From Pseudomonas sp. ANT_H4 (GTDB taxonomy: Bacteria > Pseudomonadota > Gammaproteobacteria > Pseudomonadales > Pseudomonadaceae): DNA of 64,000 nt. Positions within the stretch are counted from its first letter, which is position 1, and each line of letters opens with the position of its first letter. A program made the position numbers and the translations under genes. The stretch covers positions 1 through 64,000 of the forward strand of contig NZ_VOBG01000019.1 in NCBI RefSeq assembly GCF_008369295.1. Reading direction: 5' to 3'. The notes under the pieces are model-generated. The model was not told the origin of the DNA, searched no databases, and was given only the letters and a program-made list of their open reading frames with translations. Below are positions 30,331 to 38,700 of this stretch, piece after piece.

Positions 30331-30354
30331 CCCGGCAGCTAGTGCGCTGCCGGG
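30331..30354 (+). terminator. Hairpin between rpmJ and rpsM
   Basis: CCCGGCAGC, loop TAGTGC, GCTGCCGGG form a perfect 9-bp stem followed by TTGATTATTTGTTATT. It is a moderate intrinsic terminator or attenuator separating the spc and alpha groups. Confidence 0.65.
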
Positions 30355-30383
30355 TTGATTATTTGTTATTACAGCGATATTAT
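30355..30383 (+). promoter_or_regulatory. Internal promoter before rpsM (alpha group)
   Basis: TTGATT at 30355-30360 directly abuts the preceding hairpin. TATTAT follows at 30378-30383 after a 17-base spacer. The rpsM start is 60 bases downstream of the -10 box, leaving room for a short leader. In E. coli, S4 represses the alpha operon by binding a pseudoknot just before rpsM; I could not confirm that structure here. Confidence 0.6.
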
Positions 30384-30442
30384 CTCGCGCCCTATTTCTT
30401 GGCTTCCGGGGCGTAGGTAGCTGTCAATTGGAGTCCCACTGA

Positions 30443-30799
30443 ATGGCCCGTATTGCAGGCGTTAACATTCCAGATAACAAGCACACTGTTATCTCGCTGA
30501 CCTACATCTATGGTGTTGGTCGCACTACTGCGCAGAAAATTTGCGCAGTGACTGGGGTAAACCCAGCCGCAAAGATCAAAGATCTGAGCGACGAGCAGAT
30601 TGAACAGCTGCGTGGCGAAGTGGCGAAGTTCACCACTGAAGGTGACCTGCGTCGCGAAATCAACATGAAAATCAAGCGTTTGATGGACCTCGGTTGCTAT
30701 CGCGGTCTGCGTCATCGTCGTGGTCTTCCAGTACGCGGTCAGCGTACCAAGACTAACGCGCGTACCCGTAAAGGTCCGCGTAAGCCGATCCGCAAGTAA
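30443..30799 (+). CDS. rpsM: 30S ribosomal protein S13
   Basis: 118 residues. A head protein that forms bridges B1a/B1b and touches P-site tRNA through its basic tail (RTKTNARTRKGPRKPIRK). The start MARIAGVNIPDNKHTVISL is typical. Confidence 0.97.
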   Translation: MARIAGVNIPDNKHTVISLTYIYGVGRTTAQKICAVTGVNPAAKIKDLSDEQIEQLRGEVAKFTTEGDLRREINMKIKRLMDLGCYRGLRHRRGLPVRGQRTKTNARTRKGPRKPIRK

Positions 30800-30829
30800 T
30801 CGCCCCAGCGAATCGACAGGAAATTAATC

Positions 30830-31219
30830 ATGGCAAAACCTGCTGCTCGTCCTCGTAAAAAAGTTAAAAAGACAGTGGTTGATGGCATCGCCCACATCCA
30901 TGCTTCTTTTAACAACACCATCGTGACCATTACCGACCGTCAGGGTAACGCGCTTTCTTGGGCTACCTCCGGTGGTTCGGGTTTCCGCGGTTCTCGCAAG
31001 TCCACCCCGTTCGCTGCTCAAGTAGCTGCTGAACGTGCTGGTCAAGCTGCGCTGGAATATGGCCTGAAAAACCTCGACGTTAACGTCAAAGGTCCAGGTC
31101 CAGGTCGTGAGTCTGCTGTCCGTGCATTGAACGGCTGTGGCTATAAGATCGCCAGCATCACCGACGTGACGCCAATCCCGCACAACGGGTGCCGTCCGCC
31201 GAAGAAGCGCCGCGTGTAA
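30830..31219 (+). CDS. rpsK: 30S ribosomal protein S11
   Basis: 129 residues. A platform protein near the E site and the Shine-Dalgarno helix. The conserved GPGPGRESAVRALNGCGYKI and the C-terminal PHNGCRPPKKRRV are intact. Confidence 0.97.
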   Translation: MAKPAARPRKKVKKTVVDGIAHIHASFNNTIVTITDRQGNALSWATSGGSGFRGSRKSTPFAAQVAAERAGQAALEYGLKNLDVNVKGPGPGRESAVRALNGCGYKIASITDVTPIPHNGCRPPKKRRV

Positions 31220-31237
31220 TCCAGGAGATTGTAAAGA

Positions 31238-31858
31238 ATGGCTCGTTACATTGGTCCAAAATGCAAACTCGCTCGTCGCGAAGGCACCGATCTCTTTCTG
31301 AAGAGCGGCGTGCGCGCGATCGAATCGAAGTGCAACATTGAAGCAGCACCTGGTATCCACGGCCAACGCCGCGGTCGCCAGTCCGATTACGGCACCCAAC
31401 TGCGTGAAAAGCAGAAGGTCCGTCGTATCTACGGCGTTCTCGAGCGTCAATTCAGCGGCTACTACAAAGAAGCTGCTGGCAAGAAAGGTGCAACCGGTGA
31501 AAACCTGCTGCAACTGCTCGAATGCCGTCTGGACAACGTTGTATACCGTATGGGCTTTGGTTCGACTCGTGCCGAATCCCGTCAGCTGGTATCGCACAAA
31601 TCCGTCAGCGTAAACGGCCAAACCGTTAACGTCCCGTCCTACCAGATTCGTGCTGGTGACGTGGTCGCGATTCGCGAGAAAGCAAAAAACCAACTTCGCA
31701 TTGTCCAAGCTCTCGATCTGTGTGCCCAACGTGGCCGCGTAGAATGGGTAGAAGTAGACACTGAGAAGAAGTCGGGCGTTTTCAAGAACGTTCCTGCTCG
31801 CAGTGATCTGTCCGCCGACATCAACGAAAGCCTGATTGTCGAGCTCTACTCCAAGTAA
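31238..31858 (+). CDS. rpsD: 30S ribosomal protein S4
   Basis: 206 residues. A 16S assembly initiator with an S4-type RNA-binding domain (about 95-160, including SRQLVSHKSVSVNGQTVNVPS). It is the repressor of the alpha operon in E. coli and also has antitermination activity there. Confidence 0.97.
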   Translation: MARYIGPKCKLARREGTDLFLKSGVRAIESKCNIEAAPGIHGQRRGRQSDYGTQLREKQKVRRIYGVLERQFSGYYKEAAGKKGATGENLLQLLECRLDNVVYRMGFGSTRAESRQLVSHKSVSVNGQTVNVPSYQIRAGDVVAIREKAKNQLRIVQALDLCAQRGRVEWVEVDTEKKSGVFKNVPARSDLSADINESLIVELYSK

Positions 31859-31880
31859 GGGCTAGAAAATAGGTGCATCC

Positions 31881-32882
31881 ATGCAGATTTCGGTAAATGA
31901 GTTCCTGACACCCCGTCACATTGATGTGCAGGTTGTCAGTCCAACCCGCGCCAAGATCACTCTCGAGCCTCTCGAGCGTGGTTTTGGCCACACCCTGGGC
32001 AACGCGCTGCGCCGCATCCTGTTGTCCTCAATGCCCGGCTGTGCAGTAGTCGAGGCCGAGATTGACGGTGTGCTCCACGAGTACAGCGCCATCGAAGGTG
32101 TACAGGAAGACGTAATTGAAATCCTGTTGAACCTTAAAGGTCTGGCTATCAAGCTGCATGGCCGTGACGAAGTTACGCTGACCTTGTCGAAGAAGGGTTC
32201 GGGGGTGGTTACCGCTGCCGATATTCAGCTGGATCATGATGTCGAGATCGTTAATCCCGATCACGTAATCGCTAACCTGGCGTCTAACGGCGCCCTGAAC
32301 ATGAAGCTCACCGTAGCTCGTGGTCGTGGTTATGAACCGGCCGACTCGCGTCAGAGCGATGAAGACGAAAGCCGCAGCATTGGTCGCTTGCAGCTTGACT
32401 CTTCGTTCAGCCCGGTTCGCCGTATCGCATACGTGGTGGAAAACGCCCGTGTCGAGCAGCGTACTAACCTGGACAAGCTGGTTATTGATCTGGAAACCAA
32501 CGGTACTCTAGATCCTGAAGAGGCTATCCGCCGCGCTGCAACCATTCTGCAACAGCAGTTGGCTGCGTTCGTCGACCTCAAAGGTGATAGTGAGCCAGTG
32601 GTAATCGAGCAAGAAGACGAGATCGATCCGATCCTGCTTCGCCCGGTTGACGATCTGGAACTGACTGTACGTTCGGCTAACTGCCTTAAGGCGGAAAACA
32701 TTTACTACATCGGCGACCTGATTCAGCGTACCGAAGTAGAACTGTTGAAGACTCCGAACCTGGGCAAGAAATCCTTGACTGAAATCAAGGACGTTCTGGC
32801 CTCCCGCGGTCTGTCCCTCGGCATGCGCCTCGACAACTGGCCGCCTGCAAGTCTTAAGAAGGACGACAAGGCGACTGCCTGA
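31881..32882 (+). CDS. rpoA: DNA-directed RNA polymerase subunit alpha
   Basis: 333 residues. The N-terminal domain dimerises and nucleates polymerase assembly (GFGHTLGNALRRILLSSMPG). A linker of about 15 residues leads to the C-terminal domain that binds UP elements and activators (LTVRSANCLKAENIYYIGDL, NLGKKSLTEIKDVLASRGL). It is complete and lies between rpsD and rplQ as usual. Confidence 0.98.
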   Translation: MQISVNEFLTPRHIDVQVVSPTRAKITLEPLERGFGHTLGNALRRILLSSMPGCAVVEAEIDGVLHEYSAIEGVQEDVIEILLNLKGLAIKLHGRDEVTLTLSKKGSGVVTAADIQLDHDVEIVNPDHVIANLASNGALNMKLTVARGRGYEPADSRQSDEDESRSIGRLQLDSSFSPVRRIAYVVENARVEQRTNLDKLVIDLETNGTLDPEEAIRRAATILQQQLAAFVDLKGDSEPVVIEQEDEIDPILLRPVDDLELTVRSANCLKAENIYYIGDLIQRTEVELLKTPNLGKKSLTEIKDVLASRGLSLGMRLDNWPPASLKKDDKATA

Positions 32883-32923
32883 TCGTCGTAATCACCGAAC
32901 GTGAGTTTGGTAAGGAATGAACC

Positions 32924-33310
32924 ATGCGTCATCGTAAAAGTGGTCGTCACCTGAGCCGTACCAGCTCGCACCGCAAGGCCATGTTTCAAAACATGGCGGT
33001 GTCGCTGTTTGAGCACGAGCTGATCAAAACTACACTGCCGAAAGCTAAAGAACTGCGTCGCGTTGCTGAGCCGCTGATCACTTTGGCCAAGACAGACAGC
33101 CTGGCTAACCGCCGTTTGGTTTTCGACCGTACTCGTTCGAAAGTTATCGTTGGTAAGCTCTTCAACGACCTGGGCAAGCGTTATGCTACCCGTGAGGGTG
33201 GCTACCTGCGCATCCTCAAGTGCGGTTTCCGCTCTGGTGACAACGCGCCTATGGCGTACGTTGAGCTGATCGATCGTCCAGTTGGCGGTGAAGCTGTATC
33301 CGCTGAGTAA
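32924..33310 (+). CDS. rplQ: 50S ribosomal protein L17
   Basis: 128 residues. L17 surrounds the tunnel exit. The start MRHRKSGRHLSRTSSHRKAM is invariant in the family. It is the last gene of the alpha group, followed by a terminator. Confidence 0.97.
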   Translation: MRHRKSGRHLSRTSSHRKAMFQNMAVSLFEHELIKTTLPKAKELRRVAEPLITLAKTDSLANRRLVFDRTRSKVIVGKLFNDLGKRYATREGGYLRILKCGFRSGDNAPMAYVELIDRPVGGEAVSAE

Positions 33311-33330
33311 GACGTCAGTCTGTAACGAAG

Positions 33331-33355
33331 AACCGGGCCTAGGGCCCGGTTTTTT
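33331..33355 (+). terminator. Terminator after rplQ
   Basis: AACCGGGCC, loop TAG, GGCCCGGTTTTTT: a strong hairpin with a T run that ends the ribosomal-protein block. Confidence 0.93.
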
Positions 33356-33556
33356 GTGCCTGGAAAAAAGGCGTCTATATTTTTGAGTCACTGCCACCTC
33401 CACAATCAAGGCAATAGCTATGTGCACTGACGGATCGTTAGTTATTTTCTATCAAATACCATAATTTAATGAATTTGATGGTGTCACCCTGATGGTCAAT
33501 ACTCCCTCCCAGCCGATTAGCCGGCAGTTCCAAGACTGACCTGAGGAAGATTGAGC

Positions 33557-35005
33557 ATGAGCCAGACTAAAGTCCTTACCACCGCCAGCGGCGCGCCCGT
33601 TGCGGACAATCAGAATTCCCGTTCCGCAGGCCCCCGTGGCCCGCTGCTGCTCGACGACTTTCACCTGATCGAGAAGCTTGCGCACTTCAACCGTGAAAAC
33701 ATCCCGGAGCGTCGCGTACACGCCAAAGGCTCGGGTGCCTACGGTACCTTCACCGTCACTCAAGACATTACGCAGTACTCCAGCGCCAAGCTGTTCGAGT
33801 CTGTGGGTAAACAAACGCCGACCTTTCTGCGCTTCTCCACCGTTGGCGGCGAACGCGGTTCGGCTGACACCGAGCGCGACCCGCGTGGTTTCGCCTTGAA
33901 GTTCTACACCGAAGAAGGCAACTGGGACATCGTCGGCAACAACACTCCGGTGTTCTTCATCCGTGATCCATTGAAATTCCCTGACTTTATCCACACTCAA
34001 AAACGTCTGCCGCAAAGCAATTTGAAGAGTGGGCAGATGATGTGGGACTTCTGGTCCCACTCCCCTGAGGCGCTGCACCAGGTCACCATCCTGTTTTCGG
34101 ACCGAGGCATCCCGGACGGCTACCGTCACATGCACGGCTTCGGCAGCCACACCTATAGCCTCATCAGCGCCACGGGTGAACGGCACTGGGTGAAGTGGCA
34201 CTACAAGACCAAACAGGGCATCAAGAACCTCGCGCCTGCTGACGCAGCACGGCTGGCCGGTACCGATCCTGATTACGCCCAACGCGACCTGTTCGGAGCT
34301 ATTGAGCGCGGTGATTTCCCGAAATGGCGCGTCTGCATCCAGATCATGACCGAAGCTCAGGCGAATACTCACTATGAGAACCCCTTCGACGTGACCAAGA
34401 CTTGGTCGCAAAAAGAGTTCCCTCTGATCGAAGTGGGTGAGCTGGAGCTGAATCGTAACCCGCAGAACTACTTTGCTGAAGTGGAGCAGGCCGCGTTTGG
34501 TCCAAGCAATATGGTCCCAGGTGTAGGCCTGTCGCCAGACCGTATGCTGCAAGGCCGTGTGTTCGCTTACGCTGATGCTCACCGCTACCGTATCGGCACC
34601 AATCACCAGCACCTGCCGGTGAATGCACCACGCAGTCCGGTCAACAGCTACCAACGAGACGGTTCAATGGCGTTCGGTAGCAACGGCGGCGCGGCTCCCA
34701 ACTACGAGCCAAACAGCTACGCCGACGCGCCGAAGCAAGCTGCGCAGTTCGCCGAGCCTGCCCTGGCCCTGAGCGGTGCGGCTGACCGTTACGATCACCG
34801 TGAAGACACTGACTACTATAGCCACGCTGGTGCGCTGTTCCGCCTGATGAACGATGAGCAGAAAACTCTGCTGATCAACAACATCGCCGGGGCTATGGCT
34901 GGAGTTTCCAGCGATGTAGTCCAGCGCCAATTGCAGCATTTCTTCAGGGCAGACTCTGCTTATGCAGAAGGTGTCGCATCTGCACTGGGTGTATCGCTTA
35001 ACTAA
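33557..35005 (+). CDS. katA: Catalase KatA (haem, clade 3 type)
   Basis: 482 residues. It disproportionates hydrogen peroxide. The distal His is at about 55 (RRVHAKGSGAYG), the distal Asn at about 128 (WDIVGNNTPVFF) and the proximal haem-ligand Tyr at about 338 (RVFAYADAHRYR). There is no signal peptide, so it is cytoplasmic. The ATG at 33557 has GAGGA about 9 bases upstream. It lies next to a ferritin gene, as in P. aeruginosa, where loss of that ferritin lowers KatA activity. Confidence 0.96.
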   Translation: MSQTKVLTTASGAPVADNQNSRSAGPRGPLLLDDFHLIEKLAHFNRENIPERRVHAKGSGAYGTFTVTQDITQYSSAKLFESVGKQTPTFLRFSTVGGERGSADTERDPRGFALKFYTEEGNWDIVGNNTPVFFIRDPLKFPDFIHTQKRLPQSNLKSGQMMWDFWSHSPEALHQVTILFSDRGIPDGYRHMHGFGSHTYSLISATGERHWVKWHYKTKQGIKNLAPADAARLAGTDPDYAQRDLFGAIERGDFPKWRVCIQIMTEAQANTHYENPFDVTKTWSQKEFPLIEVGELELNRNPQNYFAEVEQAAFGPSNMVPGVGLSPDRMLQGRVFAYADAHRYRIGTNHQHLPVNAPRSPVNSYQRDGSMAFGSNGGAAPNYEPNSYADAPKQAAQFAEPALALSGAADRYDHREDTDYYSHAGALFRLMNDEQKTLLINNIAGAMAGVSSDVVQRQLQHFFRADSAYAEGVASALGVSLN

Positions 35006-35022
35006 CTCTAAGTGATAAGCAG

Positions 35023-35047
35023 AACCGCCCTCATTTGGGCGGTTTTT
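35023..35047 (+). terminator. Terminator after katA
   Basis: AACCGCCC, loop TCATTT, GGGCGGTTTTT: an intrinsic terminator. It separates katA from the ferritin gene, which therefore needs its own promoter. Confidence 0.88.
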
Positions 35048-35102
35048 GCGTTATTTCAGCTGATTTTCTCTGAATATCATCGCTTTTCTGCCGTTGGTCC
35101 CG

Positions 35103-35116
35103 TGACCTGCAGGTCA
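35103..35116. repeat. 14-bp perfect palindrome upstream of bfr
   Basis: TGACCTGCAGGTCA is a perfect dyad 44 bases before the ferritin start codon. It could be a regulator operator. It matches no Fur or OxyR consensus that I know. Confidence 0.5.
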
Positions 35117-35160
35117 TCATGGTTCAAACTACAGTCTTTCAAGCAGGGAGATGTAGGGCG

Positions 35161-35625
35161 ATGCAAGGTCACCCCGACGTAATCGATTACCTCAACACGT
35201 TGCTGACGGGCGAACTGGCAGCTCGTGACCAATATTTCGTTCACTCGCGGATGTACGAAGACTGGGGCTTTACTGAGCTCTACGAACGTATCAACCACGA
35301 AATGGAAGAAGAGGCACAGCACGCCGACGCGCTAATGCGCCGCATCCTGATGCTCGAAGGCACGCCACGTATGCGTCCCGACGATCTGGATGCCGGCACC
35401 ACGGTGCCTGACATGCTCGCCAGCGACTTGCGCCTTGAGTACAAGGTCCGTGCTGCACTGTGCAAGGGCATTGAGCTCTGCGAGCAGCACAGCGACTATG
35501 TCACCCGGGAAATCCTGCGGGTGCAGTTGAATGACACTGAAGAAGATCACACTTACTGGCTTGAGAAACAGTTGGGTCTGATCAAGTTGATCGGTCTGGA
35601 AAACTACCTGCAATCGCAGTTCTGA
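35161..35625 (+). CDS. bfr: Bacterioferritin-family iron storage protein (FtnA-like)
   Basis: 154 residues forming a four-helix ferritin that stores iron in a 24-mer. Di-iron ligands are visible at Glu18, Glu51 and His54 (EEEAQHAD) and in the later helices (EYK, EEDH). The haem-bridging Met52 of true bacterioferritins is Ala here, as in the P. aeruginosa katA-linked protein once called BfrA and now FtnA. It is therefore probably a haem-free ferritin. The ATG at 35161 gives MQGHPDVIDYLN; an upstream ATG at 35119 would add a non-family extension and lacks a ribosome site as good as GGGAG. Confidence 0.93.
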   Translation: MQGHPDVIDYLNTLLTGELAARDQYFVHSRMYEDWGFTELYERINHEMEEEAQHADALMRRILMLEGTPRMRPDDLDAGTTVPDMLASDLRLEYKVRAALCKGIELCEQHSDYVTREILRVQLNDTEEDHTYWLEKQLGLIKLIGLENYLQSQF

Positions 35626-35638
35626 TTCCGCCGGCATC

Positions 35639-35678
35639 AAAAAAGCCCCTGTCACCTCAACGGTGACAGGGGCTTTTT
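35639..35678. terminator. Bidirectional terminator between bfr and uvrA
   Basis: AAAAAAGCCCCTGTCACC, loop TCAAC, GGTGACAGGGGCTTTTT has A and T tracts on both sides. It can serve the convergent bfr (+) and uvrA (-) genes. Confidence 0.93.
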
Positions 35679-35690
35679 CATAAGCCTGGA

Positions 35691-38525
35691 TCAGGCCTTG
35701 TCGCGAGCCAACAATGCCTTGAGATAGAAGCCAGTGTGAGACTGCGTCATCTCCGACACTTGTTCCGGTGTACCGACGGCAATGATCTGCCCACCTTTGG
35801 AGCCGCCCTCAGGGCCGAGATCCACCAGCCAGTCGGCAGTCTTGATCACGTCCAGGTTATGCTCAATCACGACCACTGTATTGCCGTGGTCGCGCAAGCG
35901 ATGCAGCACGTCCAGCAACTGCTGGATATCAGCGAAGTGCAGACCGGTGGTCGGCTCATCAAGGATATACAGGGTCTTGCCGGTATCGCGTTTGGACAGC
36001 TCACGAGACAGTTTCACCCGCTGTGCCTCGCCACCGGACAAGGTAGTCGCCGATTGCCCCAGCTTGATGTACGACAGGCCGACATCCATCAGCGTCTGCA
36101 GCTTGCGCGCCAGTGCCGGGACGGCATCAAAGAACACTCGCGCTTCTTCAATCGTCATTTCCAGCGTTTCGTGGATGTTCTTGCCCTTGTACTTGATCTC
36201 CAGGGTTTCACGGTTGTAGCGCTTGCTCTTGCATACATCGCACGGCACGTAGATGTCCGGCAAAAAATGCATCTCTACCTTGATCAGGCCATCGCCCTGG
36301 CAAGCCTCACAGCGTCCACCCTTGACGTTGAAGGAGAAACGCCCTGGGCCGTAACCACGGGAGCGGGACTCCGGTACGCCAGCGAACAGCTCGCGAATCG
36401 GCGTGAACAGCCCTGTGTAGGTCGCCGGGTTGGAGCGCGGTGTACGCCCAATCGGGCTCTGGTCAATATCGACCACCTTGTCCAGATGCTCCAGGCCCTT
36501 GATGCTGTCGTGAGCCGCGGCCTCCAGGGTGGTCGCGCCGTTCAGTGCGGTAGCGCTCAAGGGGTACAGCGTGTTGTTGATCAGTGTCGACTTGCCAGAG
36601 CCGGACACGCCGGTCACGCACGTCAGCAGGCCCAGCGGAATCTCCAGGTCGACATTGCGCAGATTGTTGCCACGTGCCCCCTTGAGGTGCAGCGCCATCT
36701 TCTTGTTGCGTGGGGTGCGTTCGGCTGGCACGGCAATCTTCACCCGACCTGACAGGTACTTGCCGGTCAACGAGTCAGGATGCGCCATGACTTGCGCTGG
36801 CGTGCCCTCGGCAACAATATGCCCACCATGCACGCCCGCGCCGGGACCGATGTCGACGACATAGTCGGCCAGGCGAATGGCATCCTCGTCATGCTCGACC
36901 ACGATCACGGTATTACCGATGTCCCGCAGGTGCTTTAGCGTACCGAGCAAACGGTCGTTGTCGCGCTGATGCAAGCCGATGGACGGCTCATCGAGGATGT
37001 ACAGCACTCCTACCAGGCCGGCGCCAATCTGACTCGCCAAGCGAATCCGCTGCGCTTCACCACCGGAAAGGGTGTCGGCGCTGCGGTCCAGTGACAGATA
37101 ATCCAGGCCAACGTTGACCAGGAATTGCAGGCGCTCACGAATTTCCTTGAGGATCTTGTCGGCAATTTCCCCGCGGCGACCGGTCAGTTTTAGCGTGCCA
37201 AAGTATTCGCAGGCATCGCCAATCGGCAAGTTGGTCACTGCCGGCAACGTCTTCTCGCCAACCCACACATGCCGCGCCTCGCGGCGCAGCCGGGTGCCCC
37301 GGCAATCCGGGCACGATTGGGTGCTGAGGAACTTGGCCAGTTCCTCGCGCACACTGGCCGACTCGGTCTCGCGGTAGCGCCGTTCCAGGTTCGGCACGAT
37401 CCCTTCGAACGGATGGGAGCGTTTGACGATGTCGCCCCGGTCGTTCAGGTACTTGAAGTCGACGTTCTGCGAACCGCTGCCATGCAGGATGACTTTCTGC
37501 TGCTCGGCCGGCAGTTCGTTGAACGGCACTTCCAGGCTGAACTTATAGTGCGAGGCCAATGAGCCGAGCATCTGGAAGTAATAGACGTTACGCCTGTCCC
37601 AGCCGCGTATCGCACCCTCCGCCAACGTCAGGTCACCGTTGACCAGACGCTTGATGTCGAAGAATTGCTTAATCCCCAGGCCATCACAGGTCGGGCAAGC
37701 GCCGGCCGGGTTGTTGAAGGAAAACAGCTTGGGTTCCAGCTCGCTGATGGCATGGCCGCAGATCGGGCAGGCAAAGCGCGCGGAGAAGATGATCTCTTCG
37801 CCGGGCTCGTCGTCCATCGGCGCCACTAGGGCGATACCGTCCGCCAGTTTCAGCGCGGTCTCGAACGACTCAGCCAGGCGCTGTTGCAGATCGGCACGCA
37901 CCTTGAAGCGGTCGACGACCACATCAATGGAGTGCTTCTTCTGTTTATCCAGCTTGGGCAGCTCGTCCAACTCACAGAGCTTGCCGTTGACCCGCGCCCG
38001 GACGAAACCCTGGGCGCGCAACTCTTCGAACACTGAAAGGTGTTCACCCTTGCGCTCGCGAATCACCGGTGCCAGCAGCATCAGCTTGGCGCCTTCCGGC
38101 CGGGCCAGTACCAGGTCGACCATTTGGCTGACGGTCTGGGCTTCCAGCGGGATGTCGTGATCCGGGCAGCGCGGAATACCGACGCGGGCATATAGCAGGC
38201 GCAGGTAATCGTAGATTTCGGTAATGGTGCCCACGGTGGAGCGCGGGTTATGGGAAGTCGACTTCTGTTCGATGGAGATCGCCGGCGACAGGCCTTCGAT
38301 GGTGTCGACGTCTGGTTTTTCCATCATCGACAAAAACTGCCGGGCATAGGCCGACAGCGATTCCACATAGCGACGCTGGCCTTCGGCATACAGCGTGTCG
38401 AACGCCAGGGACGACTTGCCGGACCCGGACAGGCCGGTAATAACGATCAGTTTGTCCCGGGGCAGGGTCAGGTCGATGTTCTTCAAGTTGTGGGTTCGAG
38501 CCCCACGAATCACGATCTTGTCCAA
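35691..38525 (-). CDS. uvrA: Excinuclease ABC subunit UvrA
   Basis: 944 residues. UvrA is the damage-recognition ATPase of nucleotide excision repair and loads UvrB. It has two ABC modules: Walker A GLSGSGKSS near 31-39 and GVSGSGKST near 640, with signatures LSGGEAQRI and LSGGEAQRV. Zinc cysteines appear in CPICGHAI/CPTCDGLG and CEACQGDG/CDVCKSKR. The start is taken as TTG at 38525, giving the family N-terminus MDKIVIRGARTHNLKNI at the normal length; no ATG or GTG fits at this place. It is divergent from the MFS gene. I see no LexA box. Confidence 0.96.
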   Translation of the reverse strand: MDKIVIRGARTHNLKNIDLTLPRDKLIVITGLSGSGKSSLAFDTLYAEGQRRYVESLSAYARQFLSMMEKPDVDTIEGLSPAISIEQKSTSHNPRSTVGTITEIYDYLRLLYARVGIPRCPDHDIPLEAQTVSQMVDLVLARPEGAKLMLLAPVIRERKGEHLSVFEELRAQGFVRARVNGKLCELDELPKLDKQKKHSIDVVVDRFKVRADLQQRLAESFETALKLADGIALVAPMDDEPGEEIIFSARFACPICGHAISELEPKLFSFNNPAGACPTCDGLGIKQFFDIKRLVNGDLTLAEGAIRGWDRRNVYYFQMLGSLASHYKFSLEVPFNELPAEQQKVILHGSGSQNVDFKYLNDRGDIVKRSHPFEGIVPNLERRYRETESASVREELAKFLSTQSCPDCRGTRLRREARHVWVGEKTLPAVTNLPIGDACEYFGTLKLTGRRGEIADKILKEIRERLQFLVNVGLDYLSLDRSADTLSGGEAQRIRLASQIGAGLVGVLYILDEPSIGLHQRDNDRLLGTLKHLRDIGNTVIVVEHDEDAIRLADYVVDIGPGAGVHGGHIVAEGTPAQVMAHPDSLTGKYLSGRVKIAVPAERTPRNKKMALHLKGARGNNLRNVDLEIPLGLLTCVTGVSGSGKSTLINNTLYPLSATALNGATTLEAAAHDSIKGLEHLDKVVDIDQSPIGRTPRSNPATYTGLFTPIRELFAGVPESRSRGYGPGRFSFNVKGGRCEACQGDGLIKVEMHFLPDIYVPCDVCKSKRYNRETLEIKYKGKNIHETLEMTIEEARVFFDAVPALARKLQTLMDVGLSYIKLGQSATTLSGGEAQRVKLSRELSKRDTGKTLYILDEPTTGLHFADIQQLLDVLHRLRDHGNTVVVIEHNLDVIKTADWLVDLGPEGGSKGGQIIAVGTPEQVSEMTQSHTGFYLKALLARDKA

Positions 38526-38700
38526 AGTGGCCTCGCACGGCGGGCGTAAACGCAGGAGTATACGGTTAAATACTGGATGAATACACACTATCAAATCACC
38601 CGGCGCAGCCTTACATGAAAGCTGCGCGGCAAAGCGCCGCATATACCCTCTCAAACGATGGGACTGATAGAATCGCCGCCGGTTCACACGAGGTTTTTCC

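Noticed and set aside
33437..33475. OxyR-like TTAG-N7-CTAT half site upstream of katA
   Set aside because: Only the first two of the four tetranucleotides fit; the third and fourth do not match at the required 7-base spacing.
38526..38700. Possible LexA box between uvrA and the MFS gene
   Set aside because: No CTG-N10-CAG with AT-rich centre was found. To my knowledge uvrA is not clearly damage-inducible in Pseudomonas, so absence is plausible.
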